From contig NZ_JAUSSH010000001.1 in the NCBI RefSeq assembly GCF_030812255.1, positions 186,001-250,000 of the forward strand: a stretch of DNA of 64,000 nt, given 5' to 3'. The translations under genes were made by a program, and so were the position numbers. Below the pieces are notes generated by a model. The model ran no database searches. It saw only the letters and a list, made by a program, of their open reading frames with translations, and was not told the DNA's origin. Positions 33,523-42,394 of the stretch are shown one piece after another; within the stretch, counting starts at the first letter, position 1; each line of letters begins with the position of its first letter. The DNA comes from Paeniglutamicibacter psychrophenolicus. GTDB taxonomy: Bacteria; Actinomycetota; Actinomycetes; Actinomycetales; Micrococcaceae.

Positions 33523-34062
33523 TTCCGGGGCGGCGGGATCGGAAACGGTCAGCCTGCGCCTGGCAGCGGTCACCAGGGCCCAGCCGATGAAGGCCGCGGC
33601 AAATCCACCGGCGGTGTTGGTGATGACGTCGGTGATGTCCGAGGCCCGGTTGTTGCGCAGCAACAGCTGCGTGGTCTCGACGCAGACGGATAGCCCCAGT
33701 ACCAAGACCGTGGTTTTGAGCACCGCGAACCGGCGCCAGTAAAAGGCCAGCACCAACCCCAGTGGTGCAAAGAGCCCGAGGTTCGCCACCATCTCCACTC
33801 CGAGGTCGCGTTCCTGGTGCGCGAGGAACGGAATCCAATTGAAGGTGCCGGTCGGTATCGAGGGATCCGGCTGCGGGGCCGCCGGCAGGACCGCCACGGC
33901 CAACCCCAACGCCCACACCGCGAGGGCCACCAACAGCACCTTGCGCACTGCCCGCTCGCGGCCGCGGGAGGTGAAGTGCAGCAGCGCCGCCAGCAGGGAC
34001 GCGCTTGCGGCCAGGCCGAGGACAACTAGCAGGGCAACGGTTGGAACCGCGAAATAGAGCAT
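33505..34062 (-). CDS. VanZ-like family membrane protein
   Basis: A 185-residue protein with four to five hydrophobic segments in VanZ order: an N-terminal helix pair, FNWIPFLAHQ (the VanZ N-W-x-PF motif), MVANLGLFAPLGLVLAF, then CVETTQLLLRNNRASDITDVITNTAGG, the hallmark loop with ETxQ and RxxDxxDxxxNxxG. The family name comes from a low-level teicoplanin resistance gene; most members have no proven role in resistance. Monocistronic and convergent with the CDF operon. Confidence 0.85.
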   Translation of the reverse strand: MLYFAVPTVALLVVLGLAASASLLAALLHFTSRGRERAVRKVLLVALAVWALGLAVAVLPAAPQPDPSIPTGTFNWIPFLAHQERDLGVEMVANLGLFAPLGLVLAFYWRRFAVLKTTVLVLGLSVCVETTQLLLRNNRASDITDVITNTAGGFAAAFIGWALVTAARRRLTVSDPAAPESLHQR

Positions 34063-34102
34063 AGGCTTGCGATCCTATCGCCGGACCCTGTGAAGGTGCT
34101 GT

Positions 34103-34120
34103 CTCATACCCGAGTATGAG
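34103..34120. promoter_or_regulatory. palindrome upstream of the ABC exporter operon
   Basis: CTCATAC-CCGA-GTATGAG is a perfect seven-base inverted repeat between the divergent vanZ-like and ABC transporter genes, 68 bases before the ATPase ATG. Exporters of this type are often repressed by TetR or PadR proteins at such sites, but no regulator gene is adjacent here. Confidence 0.45.
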
Positions 34121-34188
34121 CCAAGGGATGGAATAAACGGTCCCTGCGGATGATCCAAAACCATCCAACGGCAACATAACGTGGAACC

Positions 34189-34941
34189 ATGACCATTACT
34201 GCACCACATACCAGCACCGATTTTGCTGTCCACGCCACGAACCTGACCAAGATCTACGGCGAGGGCACCACCCGCGTCGAGGCGCTGCGCGGTGTCGACG
34301 TCTCCTTCGTCCGCGGCAAGTTCACCGCGATCATGGGCCCCTCGGGCTCGGGCAAATCCACCCTCATGCATTGCCTGGCAGGCCTCGATGACGCCAATGA
34401 CGGGCAGATCCTTATTGGCGGGACAGACATCTCGAAGCTGAATGATGATGCATTGACCAAGATGCGCCGCGAAAAGGTCGGATTCGTCTTCCAGTCCTTC
34501 AACCTCGTCCCCACGCTCACCGCCGAGGCCAACATCCTGCTGCCGTTGGCGCTGGCCGGCAAGAAGCACGACAAGGCATGGTTGGAGACCATCGTCGCCA
34601 CCCTGGGGCTGGGCGACCGCCTGAACCACAAGCCACACGAGCTTTCCGGCGGCCAGCAGCAGCGCGTGGCCGTGGCCCGGGCCCTGCTCACCCGCCCCGA
34701 GGTCGTCTTCGGCGACGAACCGACCGGCAACCTGGACTCGCGCACCGGAGCCGAGGTGCTCTCGCTGCTGCGTTCCTCCACCCGCGAGATGGGCCAGACC
34801 ATCATCATGGTCACCCACGACGCAGTGGCCGCCTCCTACGCCGACACCGTGCTGTTGATGAAGGACGGCGAGCTGGTTGGCCAGCTCGAGGACCCCACCG
34901 TCGAGACGGTCACCCAGGCACTTTCAGGGTTGGGTGCATAA
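34189..34941 (+). CDS. ABC transporter ATP-binding protein (MacB/LolD-like)
   Basis: A 250-residue ATPase: Walker A GPSGSGKST (about residues 50-58), Q-loop FVFQSFNLVPTLTAEAN typical of the LolD/MacB/FtsE group, signature LSGGQQQRVAVARAL (about 152) and Walker B VVFGDEPTGNLDSRTG. It energises the permease encoded three bases downstream. Such exporters handle antimicrobial peptides, cell-wall agents or lipoproteins by mechanotransmission. ATG 34189 fits the family N-terminus; the Shine-Dalgarno is weak. Confidence 0.9.
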   Translation: MTITAPHTSTDFAVHATNLTKIYGEGTTRVEALRGVDVSFVRGKFTAIMGPSGSGKSTLMHCLAGLDDANDGQILIGGTDISKLNDDALTKMRREKVGFVFQSFNLVPTLTAEANILLPLALAGKKHDKAWLETIVATLGLGDRLNHKPHELSGGQQQRVAVARALLTRPEVVFGDEPTGNLDSRTGAEVLSLLRSSTREMGQTIIMVTHDAVAASYADTVLLMKDGELVGQLEDPTVETVTQALSGLGA

Positions 34942-34944
34942 GCC

Positions 34945-37479
34945 TTGCTGCAACTCGCACTGGCCAACCTCAAGACCTATTCGCGGCGCTTCATCGCCGT
35001 GACCCTTGCGGTCATGATCGGCACGGCCTTCCTGGCAGCCACCCTCATGGTCAACGCCTCGGCCACCGAAACCCTGAAAAACAGCATCGGTTCCTCCTAC
35101 GCCAACGCGGACCTGGTCATCGGGCAGGACTACATGATGGACATGGCCGCGGGAGACGAGGACAAGCCCGAAACCCACGTCCTTGGCCCCACGGCCCTGA
35201 AAGCCATCGAATCCGTCGACGGCGTGGCGGCCGTCCACGGCTCCGCCAATATCGGGGTGGGCGTCAACGCCGGTGGCAGGGACTACTACGCCTCGGCCAA
35301 CACCGCGGCAACCAACAAGAAGCTCAGCTCCACGGTGCTTGAAACCGGGGCGCTGCCCACCGGCAGCGAGCAGGTGGCGATCGATGCCACCTATGCCGGT
35401 GAATACAACATTTCCGTGGGGGATGTCCTCGAAATCGGCACCACCACCGCCGAGGGCAAGGAAATCAGCCGCCAGGTCAAGGTCTCGGGCATCACGGCGG
35501 CCTCGAACGACCCGATGACCGGCTCGGCCATGAACCTGACCATCGGCCAGTCCCTGCTCGATGCGCTCTCCGGCCCCGGGGAGACCAGCTACGGCAGCAT
35601 CGTGGTGGCCGCCCGGGACGGGATCGACCTGCAAGGGCTCAAGGCCCCGATCACCTCCGCCCTCGAGGGAACCGGCCTGAAGTACTTCCAGGTCAACACC
35701 CCCGACGAGCAGATCGTCAAGGACATCGCCGCCTTCTCCGGCGGCAACGACCAGCTGACGATCGTGTTGCTGGTCTTTGCCCTGATCGCACTGGTGGTGA
35801 CCGGGCTGGTGGTCATGAACACCTTCGCCGTGCTCATCGCCCAGCGCACCCGCGAGCTGGCATTGATGCGCACCCTGGGCGCGCTGCGGGCGCAGATCCG
35901 CTCCTCGGTGCTCATCGAGGCCCTGCTGGTCGGCCTGCTGGCCTCGGCCGCCGGCGTGCTGCTGGCCACCGGCATCATGGCAGCCCTGATCAAGGTCCTG
36001 GTCGCCACGGTGCCGGAGATGTCCATCGCGACCCTTGCCGTCAACCCGCAGGCCGTCATCGTGCCCATCGTGGCCGGAACCGCGATCACCCTGGTGGCCG
36101 CCTGGATGCCTGCCCGCAAGGCCATGCTGGTCTCCCCGCTGGCGGCACTGCGCCCGGCCGACGACGCCGCCGTGGGAAACAAGGCCGGCAAGGTGCGCAT
36201 CGTGTTCGGTGCGCTGCTGGTGGCCGCCGGCGCCGCGGCGCTTGCCTACGGCGCAGCCGAAGGGGACATCCTCATCGCCTTCGGCGGCGGCGTGCTGTCC
36301 TTCCCGGGCGTGCTGATGCTCGGCTCGCTCTTCCTGCCCAAGACCGTCTCGGCGATCGGTGCCCTCACCTCCGGCGGAACCGTGCCCGGGAAGCTGGCCA
36401 GCCTCAACGCGGTCCGCAACCCCGGTCGCACCACCGCCACGGCCACAGCGCTGCTGATCGGCGTGACGCTCGTGTCAATGATGATGGTCGGCGCGCAGAC
36501 GGCCAAGGCGTCCCTGGACGCTGCCCTGGGCAGCGAGTACCTGGTGGACGTCGAGGTCAACGACTACTCCGGCACCACCTTCCCCGCCGAATCCCTGGCC
36601 AAGGTCAAGGCCATGAACGGCGTCCAGGACCTGGCGGAACTCACCGCAGTGGGAAGTTCCAAGAGCGGCCAGGAACTCTTCGCCACCGACCCCGGGTCAC
36701 TCAATTCCGTGCTCAACAACGGCAGCCAGGTCCCTGCCGCCGGCCAGGTCCTGGTCTCCTCCAACAACGAGGGCAAGACCATGGAGGCCACCGGCTTCGG
36801 CGGGAAGACCGGCACGCTGGAAATGCTCATCACCGAAAGCAACGCGCTGCAGCCGGCCGTTGGTTGGGACACCGCGACCTCCATGCTGGGAGTGACCAGG
36901 GAATCGGTGGCCAAGGACGCCAACGCCCGCACCGTGCTGTGGCTTAAGGTCGATGATTCGCTGGGCAATGCGGAGCTTCGCACGCTGCAGGCCGACATCG
37001 CCGATGAGTTGAACGTCGAGGAGTACGCCGTGGGCGGAGGTGTCATGGAAAAGCAGATGTTCAACACCGTCATCGACATGCTGCTGATGATCGTCTCGGG
37101 CCTGCTGGCCGTCGCGGTGCTGATCGCGCTGATCGGCGTGGCCAACACGCTGAGCCTCTCGGTGCTGGAACGCACCCGGGAGAACTCGCTGCTGCGCGCC
37201 CTGGGCCTGACCCGCGGGCAGCTCAAGAAGATGCTGGCCACCGAGGCCGTGCTCATCGGCGGGGTCGCGGCCCTGCTGGGCGTGCTGCTCGGATCGGCCT
37301 ACGGCCTGCTCGGTGCCCAGTCGGTCATGGGTGCCTTCGGGGCCATGAGCGTGTCCATCCCGTGGCTGCAACTGGCCGGTGTCATCGCGGTGTCGGTGGT
37401 TGCGGCGCTTGCCGCTTCGATCGTCCCGGCTCGCCGGGCCGCGAAGCTGGCCCCGGTGCAGGGGCTGGCCAGCGAATAA
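34945..37479 (+). CDS. ABC transporter permease with two FtsX domains
   Basis: An 844-residue permease with the large actinobacterial layout: an N-terminal helix (RFIAVTLAVMIGTAFLAATL), an extracytoplasmic MacB-PCD-like domain (residues about 45-265), a first FtsX domain (LTIVLLVFALIALVVTGLVVMN onwards), two central helices, a second extracytoplasmic domain and a C-terminal FtsX domain with VANTLSLSVLERTRENSLLRALG, quoted here as the FtsX loop. The start is TTG with only a weak ribosome site, so coupling to the ATPase gene is likely. A strong terminator follows. Substrate unknown. Confidence 0.88.
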   Translation: MLQLALANLKTYSRRFIAVTLAVMIGTAFLAATLMVNASATETLKNSIGSSYANADLVIGQDYMMDMAAGDEDKPETHVLGPTALKAIESVDGVAAVHGSANIGVGVNAGGRDYYASANTAATNKKLSSTVLETGALPTGSEQVAIDATYAGEYNISVGDVLEIGTTTAEGKEISRQVKVSGITAASNDPMTGSAMNLTIGQSLLDALSGPGETSYGSIVVAARDGIDLQGLKAPITSALEGTGLKYFQVNTPDEQIVKDIAAFSGGNDQLTIVLLVFALIALVVTGLVVMNTFAVLIAQRTRELALMRTLGALRAQIRSSVLIEALLVGLLASAAGVLLATGIMAALIKVLVATVPEMSIATLAVNPQAVIVPIVAGTAITLVAAWMPARKAMLVSPLAALRPADDAAVGNKAGKVRIVFGALLVAAGAAALAYGAAEGDILIAFGGGVLSFPGVLMLGSLFLPKTVSAIGALTSGGTVPGKLASLNAVRNPGRTTATATALLIGVTLVSMMMVGAQTAKASLDAALGSEYLVDVEVNDYSGTTFPAESLAKVKAMNGVQDLAELTAVGSSKSGQELFATDPGSLNSVLNNGSQVPAAGQVLVSSNNEGKTMEATGFGGKTGTLEMLITESNALQPAVGWDTATSMLGVTRESVAKDANARTVLWLKVDDSLGNAELRTLQADIADELNVEEYAVGGGVMEKQMFNTVIDMLLMIVSGLLAVAVLIALIGVANTLSLSVLERTRENSLLRALGLTRGQLKKMLATEAVLIGGVAALLGVLLGSAYGLLGAQSVMGAFGAMSVSIPWLQLAGVIAVSVVAALAASIVPARRAAKLAPVQGLASE

Positions 37480-37493
37480 CACCGCAGTGAAAC

Positions 37494-37534
37494 AGCGGGA
37501 AGGTCCTGCCCGATCCGGGCAGGGCCTTCCCGCT
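37494..37534 (+). terminator. strong hairpin after the ABC permease gene
   Basis: Arms AGCGGGAAGGTCCTGCCCG (from 37494) and CGGGCAGGGCCTTCCCGCT (to 37534) pair over 19 positions with one T-G wobble and a very short loop, 15 bases after the stop. No T-tract. Clear terminator structure. Confidence 0.75.
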
Positions 37535-37721
37535 CTCCGGCCCCTGGGCCGGATGGTCCCTGCCGGCCAAGGCCCACCTGACCCGATTCCGGCATCTTCG
37601 TGCTGGTCAACCGTGATATGTTCGGCTTGTTCCCACGCCCGGGCCGTGTCCAAGCACTGCCGCCGGGTGCTGCGCGGTAGGTCCGTGCAGGTGGTCAAAC
37701 GGAGCAGCTGGAAGGCTGGGC

Positions 37722-39722
37722 ATGGCACGGTTTTGGACACGCCTGATGGTGGTACTCACGCTGATACTGGGCGTGAACTACATTGGTTGGCGCTGGGCGG
37801 CCTCGTTGAACTGGGACGCCTGGTGGATCGCGGTCCCCTTGATTGTCGCCGAGACCTACAGCCTGATTGACGTGCTCTTGTTCGGGATGACGGTGTGGCG
37901 CTTGAAGGAACGCACCGGGGCGCCGCCGGCGCGTCCGGACGCGACGGTGGATGTCTTCGTCACCACCTACAACGAGCCGCTGGAGATGGTCATGAACACG
38001 GCGCTGGCCGCCGCCCGCATCCGGCACCCGCACAGCACCTGGATCCTTGACGACGGGGACCGGCCGGAACTGCGGCAGCTGGCGGCCGAGCACGGGCTCG
38101 GGTATGTCACCCGGGGCGAGGACTGGGCCAACAAACCGCGGCATGCCAAGGCCGGGAACCTGAACAACGCGTTGATGGTCACCGCGGGCGAATTCCTGTT
38201 GATCCTGGATGCCGACCAGGTTCCGGAACCCGACATCCTCGAAAAGACCCTGGGGTATTTCAACAACCGGAAGGTCGCGTTGGTCCAGACCCCGCAATAC
38301 TTCACCAATGTCCCCGGTGACGACCCGCTGGGCAGCCAGGCCCCGCTCTTCTACGGCCCCATCCAACAGGGCAAGGACGGCTGGAACGCCGCCTTCTTCT
38401 GCGGCTCCAACGCCGTGCTGCGCCGCGAGGCACTCATGGAACTCGGCCTGCTCGGCTATGTCCGGGAGACCGAAAAGAGCATTCGCCGGGCTCTGGCCGC
38501 TTCCAAGAAGGCAATCCGGCAGGGCCGGAAGGCTGCCGATGCCGACTCGCCGCTGGTCGGTGCGATGCTGGACGAGGTCGAGGCCGCCATCGCCCAAGCC
38601 GACAGCCAGCTGGCGGCCGGAAAGTCGCTGAGCGAACTCACCTACGAGGTCCAGCGCAAGGTGGGCGCCGCTGTCCGAACCCTGGTCCAGGCCGATGTGC
38701 ACGCGCTGCAGGCGGACCTTCAGGAGATCGCTGCCATGGACCTGGCTGCCGTGGGCGACACCGGGGTGAAGGTGATCACCGACGAAGCAGTGCAACGGCT
38801 CTCGGCGCGGGAGTGGTCCCCGCTGGGCGCCATGGAATCGGTCCAGGCGGTACTGGATGCCCTGACGGTGGAGCGCGCCGGGGAGGCACAGCCGCTCATG
38901 CCGCTGGCCACGATCTCGGTCACCGAGGACATGGCCACGGCCATGCGGATGCACGCCCGCGGCTGGCAGAGCGTCTACCACCATGAGATCCTCGCCTACG
39001 GCCTGGCCCCCGAGGACATCGGCACCATGATGACCCAGCGCCTGCGCTGGGCCCAGGGGACCATGCAGGTGCTGCTGAGGGAAAACCCGCTGACCCAGCG
39101 TGGCCTGAAGTGGGGCCAGCGGCTGATGTACTTCTCCACCATGTGGAGCTACCTCAGCGGCTTTGCAGCCATCGTCTATTTCGCCGCCCCCGCCATCTAT
39201 CTCCTGCTGGGCATCCTGCCGGTGTCCAGCCTCAGCGCTGACTTCTTCATCCGGTTCATTCCGTTCATGGTCGTGAACCAGGTGCTCTTTGCCGTCGCCG
39301 GGCGCGGCATCCCCACGTGGCGGGGCCAGCAATACAGCCTGGCCCTGTTCCCGACCTGGATCAAGGCCTGCACCACCGCGGCCCGGAACGTCTGGTTCGG
39401 ACGCCCGCTGGGCTTCGCAGTCACCCCGAAGTCCCGGCAATCCGGCGGGCCGCGCTGGAGCCTGATCCGCCCGCAGCTTGCGGTTGCCGCGCTTCTGGTG
39501 GTTGCCGCCGTGGCCGGAACCGTGCGCCTTGCCACGGGTTTGGCCGAACCGGTCGGTACGCTGGTGAACGTTGCCTGGGTCGTCTTCGACCTGCTGGTGC
39601 TCAGCGTCCTGTTCAAGGCCGTGCGGTACCGCGGCCATGGCCCGGGCGCAAACCCGACAGATCCATGCAATTTGTCGCCGGATTTCCCGGTGGAAACGGA
39701 AAGGAATCTCGATGGAGCTTAG
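37722..39722 (+). CDS. cellulose-synthase-like family 2 glycosyltransferase with a large insertion
   Basis: A 666-residue membrane GT2 processive synthase. Two N-terminal helices precede the catalytic domain: VFVTTYNEP, DDG (residues 110-112), LILDADQVPEPD with DxD 163-165, FFCGSNAVLRREAL (about 226-238), TED (401-403) and QRLRWAQG (439-446), then three to four C-terminal helices. These are the BcsA-type motifs for a beta-linked polysaccharide. DxD to TED spans 238 residues, about 140 more than in BcsA: residues about 250-390 are an Ala/Glu-rich, probably helical insertion. There is no PilZ domain, so c-di-GMP control is not expected. It overlaps the STAS gene by 11 bases. Confidence 0.85.
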   Translation: MARFWTRLMVVLTLILGVNYIGWRWAASLNWDAWWIAVPLIVAETYSLIDVLLFGMTVWRLKERTGAPPARPDATVDVFVTTYNEPLEMVMNTALAAARIRHPHSTWILDDGDRPELRQLAAEHGLGYVTRGEDWANKPRHAKAGNLNNALMVTAGEFLLILDADQVPEPDILEKTLGYFNNRKVALVQTPQYFTNVPGDDPLGSQAPLFYGPIQQGKDGWNAAFFCGSNAVLRREALMELGLLGYVRETEKSIRRALAASKKAIRQGRKAADADSPLVGAMLDEVEAAIAQADSQLAAGKSLSELTYEVQRKVGAAVRTLVQADVHALQADLQEIAAMDLAAVGDTGVKVITDEAVQRLSAREWSPLGAMESVQAVLDALTVERAGEAQPLMPLATISVTEDMATAMRMHARGWQSVYHHEILAYGLAPEDIGTMMTQRLRWAQGTMQVLLRENPLTQRGLKWGQRLMYFSTMWSYLSGFAAIVYFAAPAIYLLLGILPVSSLSADFFIRFIPFMVVNQVLFAVAGRGIPTWRGQQYSLALFPTWIKACTTAARNVWFGRPLGFAVTPKSRQSGGPRWSLIRPQLAVAALLVVAAVAGTVRLATGLAEPVGTLVNVAWVVFDLLVLSVLFKAVRYRGHGPGANPTDPCNLSPDFPVETERNLDGA

Positions 39723-40044
39723 CCACCAGGCCAAGGGATCGTATACGGAGGTGCTGGCCTCCGGCCGGCTGAACATGGTCTCGGCACCCACCCTGCGGGC
39801 CTATGTCGGCGAGGTCGTTTCGAGTGGCTCGAGCCGCATCGTCGTGAACCTCGCCCAGACCAGTTTCATGGATTCCTCGGGGCTCGGCGCGCTGATCGGC
39901 TGCCTGAAGGCCGCCCGGCAGGCCGGCGGGGACCTGCGCATAGCCGCGGTGCAGCCGCAGGTGAAGATGGTGCTGGAACTGACCAGCATGGACCGGGTGC
40001 TGACCTCGTACTCCACGACCGAGGAAGCATTCGGCAATGACTGA
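39712..40044 (+). CDS. STAS-domain anti-anti-sigma factor-like protein
   Basis: A 110-residue single STAS domain of the SpoIIAA/RsbV type. FMDSSGLGALIGCLKAAR contains the phosphorylatable serine (Ser55 or Ser56, matching Ser58 of SpoIIAA). In partner switching the unphosphorylated form binds the kinase or another target. Here the gene lies inside the end of the glycosyltransferase gene and overlaps the kinase gene by eight bases, so the three are strictly coupled. AAGGA precedes the ATG. Its real partner (sigma factor or synthase) is unknown. Confidence 0.88.
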   Translation: MELSHQAKGSYTEVLASGRLNMVSAPTLRAYVGEVVSSGSSRIVVNLAQTSFMDSSGLGALIGCLKAARQAGGDLRIAAVQPQVKMVLELTSMDRVLTSYSTTEEAFGND

Positions 40045-40468
40045 GCTGATTGCCGCCCGCAGCTTCCGAGACCAGGCCGTCCCGGAGTCCATCGAGGCCG
40101 TCCACATCCTGCTCGACGAGCTATGGGCCGATGCACCCTTCGTCCCGGACATGGACCGCATGACCTTTGCCACCGCGGTGATCGAGGCCGCCTCGAACAT
40201 CGTCCAACACGCGATGCCCGAGTACCCGACGCCCGTGGAGCTGGGGGTGGAGATCAGCGTGAGGACCCACAACCTGCGCGCGGAGATCAGCGCCTTCGGC
40301 GCCACCGATCCCCAGCTGGAGTCCGCGACCGGGTCCATGCCCGGTCCGGAGGCAGAGTCGGGGCGCGGCCTGGCGCTGATCCGGGCCCTGGTCAGCACCG
40401 TCACCTTTGTCCGGCAGGACGGCACCAACATCTGGGTCCTGTCCCGCGACTCGTCGCCGCACGTATGA
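40037..40468 (+). CDS. RsbW/SpoIIAB-like anti-sigma serine kinase (HATPase_c_2)
   Basis: A 143-residue GHKL ATPase: N-box MTFATAVIEAASNIVQHA, then MPGPEAESGRGLALIRALV with the G-rich lid. This is the short single-domain form that phosphorylates a STAS antagonist and may hold a sigma factor. It follows the STAS gene with an eight-base overlap and precedes the phosphatase gene by 13 bases, the classic antagonist-kinase-phosphatase order. No sigma factor gene belongs to this operon; the nearby ECF gene is on the other strand and of another type. Confidence 0.88.
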   Translation: MTELIAARSFRDQAVPESIEAVHILLDELWADAPFVPDMDRMTFATAVIEAASNIVQHAMPEYPTPVELGVEISVRTHNLRAEISAFGATDPQLESATGSMPGPEAESGRGLALIRALVSTVTFVRQDGTNIWVLSRDSSPHV

Positions 40469-40481
40469 GGCTGGTAGTTCC

Positions 40482-41804
40482 ATGACATCTGGCCCCCCGC
40501 GCGTCCTGGCCGGACTCGACGACCTGTCCCCGTTCAGCAAGCAGCTGCCCTTCGTGGTGTTCTACCTTGCCGCCGCGGCCATGAGCGCCGTCATCCCGTC
40601 GCTTGTCGTCAGCAGCGTGCCGTCCCTGGTCGCCGGGCTCTGCGTGGTCGGCGCCGCGACGGTGCTGGCGATCGTCTTTCGCCCGCCGAAGCTGGCACGC
40701 TTCGGCACAATTGTCCTGGCGCTGGACGTCGTGGCCGTCGGCCTGCTGCGGCACGGCACCGGCGAAAGCCACTCCGTGTTTTCCTCGCTGCTGTTGCTGC
40801 CGGTGCTCTGGTTCGCGGCCCTGCAAGGACGGCGCTATGTGCTGTATGCGGTGTTCGGGGTCGCGTTGTCGACCAGCGTGCCGTTCCTGCTGGGCGCCCG
40901 CGTGGCGGACAACCCCAACGAACTGGCCCGCGGCCTGATCACCGCGGGAGTCTATGCCGTTGCCGCGCTGGTCATCAACCAGTTGGCGGCACGGGCGCGG
41001 CGGCACCTGGGTTCGGTCAGCAGGAAGGCGGCCAAGGCCTCCGAGGAGCTGGCCCGCGCCGCGCAGATCCAACGCTTCCTGCTGCCGAAGCAGTCGGCGA
41101 TCCTGGAGGGCTACGAGACGGCCGGGGCCTGCATCCCCTCCAAGGCCGTCGGCGGGGACTTCTTCGACTGGTACGCGATCGACGGGGGCCTGGGGTTCAC
41201 CCTGGGCGACGTCATGGGCAAGGGTGCCGGGGCGGGCATGATCGCCGCGACCACCCGTGCGGTGATTCGCAGCGCCCGCAACAGCGAGGACCCGGTGCGG
41301 GCGCTGATGCTGACCTCCGACTGCCTGGCCACCGAGCTGAGCGAAGCTGCGGCCTTCGCCACGCTTTTCCACGCCAGGCTCCGGGCCGAAGACGGCCGGG
41401 TGCTCTTTTCGGACGCCGGGCATGGCCTGAGCCTGCTGGTGCGCGCCGGCGGCACCTGGGAGCGGCTGGGGTCGGGCGAGATGCCCGTGGGGCTGATGCC
41501 CGATGCGACCTGGACGTCCCGGGAAATCACCCTCGCCCCGGGCGACATGATCGTGAGCTTCAGCGACGGGGTGCTGGACCTCTACGACGGAACCCTGGCC
41601 GCCATCGACGAGGTTGCGGCGCTGGCATTGAACGCCGACCGCGCCCAGGACATCGTGGACGCGGTCCACCAGATGGCCTCCGGCAACAGCAATCCCGACG
41701 ATGTCACGGTCTTGGCCGTGCGGCGTTCCGGGTTGGACACGGCGGTTGCCCGGGATCCGGGCCTTGGAAACGGGCGCGCCCTGTCATCGGCATCCACCGC
41801 CTAG
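40482..41804 (+). CDS. membrane PP2C/SpoIIE-type serine phosphatase
   Basis: A 440-residue protein with six predicted N-terminal membrane segments (residues about 20-168), a short helical linker (VSRKAAKASEELARAAQIQ) and a SpoIIE-family phosphatase domain: VGGDFFDWY, FTLGDVMGKG, LFSDAGHGLSLLV, VSFSDGVLDLYDG and NPDDVTVLAV, which keep the Asp residues for two Mn2+/Mg2+ ions. It would dephosphorylate the STAS protein in response to a membrane signal. Its stop overlaps the convergent ogt gene by four bases. Confidence 0.9.
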   Translation: MTSGPPRVLAGLDDLSPFSKQLPFVVFYLAAAAMSAVIPSLVVSSVPSLVAGLCVVGAATVLAIVFRPPKLARFGTIVLALDVVAVGLLRHGTGESHSVFSSLLLLPVLWFAALQGRRYVLYAVFGVALSTSVPFLLGARVADNPNELARGLITAGVYAVAALVINQLAARARRHLGSVSRKAAKASEELARAAQIQRFLLPKQSAILEGYETAGACIPSKAVGGDFFDWYAIDGGLGFTLGDVMGKGAGAGMIAATTRAVIRSARNSEDPVRALMLTSDCLATELSEAAAFATLFHARLRAEDGRVLFSDAGHGLSLLVRAGGTWERLGSGEMPVGLMPDATWTSREITLAPGDMIVSFSDGVLDLYDGTLAAIDEVAALALNADRAQDIVDAVHQMASGNSNPDDVTVLAVRRSGLDTAVARDPGLGNGRALSSASTA

Positions 41805-42394
41805 GACGACGGGCCGGCCAAGCGGTCATGCTCGAGGTCCAGCAGGACCTTCTTGGCCTCAAGGCCGCCGAGGTAGCCGCCCAGGGAACCGTCGCTGCGC
41901 AGTACCCGGTGGCAGGGAACCAGGATCGGCAGCGGGTTGGTGGCGCACGCGGTGCCCACCGCACGCACCGCCGCCGGGCGACCGGTCAGCGCAGCCATCT
42001 CCTTGTAGCTGACGGTGTGCCCGTAGCCGATCTTCGGCAGGGCCAGCTGCACTTCCAAGCGGTAGCCGCTGGACAGCCGGTGGTCGAGGGACAACTCGAA
42101 GCCCGTCCGCGAATGCGCGAAGTATTCGTCGAGCTGGGCCGCCGCCGCATCCAGTGGTGCGGCACGGTGCAGCACCCGCACCCCGACCTTCTCGGCCAGG
42201 GTGCCGAGCACCGCGTCGAAGTCCTCCGCGGTGAAGGCGACGCGCACGATCCCGCGCTCCGTCGCGGCCAGCATCAGCTGCCCCACCGGTGAGTCCACCA
42301 GCCGGTAGGAAACATCGATCAGCCCCTCGGCCGCGGCCCGTTCGGCCAGCTGGCTCCGCAGGACATCCATCTCGTGCATGGCAAGTTCGCTCAT
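41801..42394 (-). CDS. ogt: methylated-DNA--[protein]-cysteine S-methyltransferase
   Basis: A 197-residue alkyltransferase: the DNA-binding helix ALPKIGYGHTVSYKEMA (ending near residue 133), the linker GTACATNPLPILVPCHRV with acceptor Cys161, and SDGSLGGYLGGLEAKK. It repairs O6-methylguanine by irreversible transfer to the cysteine. It overlaps the ECF sigma gene upstream (ATGA), so it is translationally coupled to it. The 28 or so N-terminal residues before SYRLVDSPVG exceed the usual Ogt length. Confidence 0.9.
   Translation of the reverse strand: MSELAMHEMDVLRSQLAERAAAEGLIDVSYRLVDSPVGQLMLAATERGIVRVAFTAEDFDAVLGTLAEKVGVRVLHRAAPLDAAAAQLDEYFAHSRTGFELSLDHRLSSGYRLEVQLALPKIGYGHTVSYKEMAALTGRPAAVRAVGTACATNPLPILVPCHRVLRSDGSLGGYLGGLEAKKVLLDLEHDRLAGPSS

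Noticed and set aside
33371-34177. 268-codon minus frame overlapping the VanZ-like gene
   Set aside because: The 185-codon frame in the other register has the VanZ motifs and helices; this one does not.
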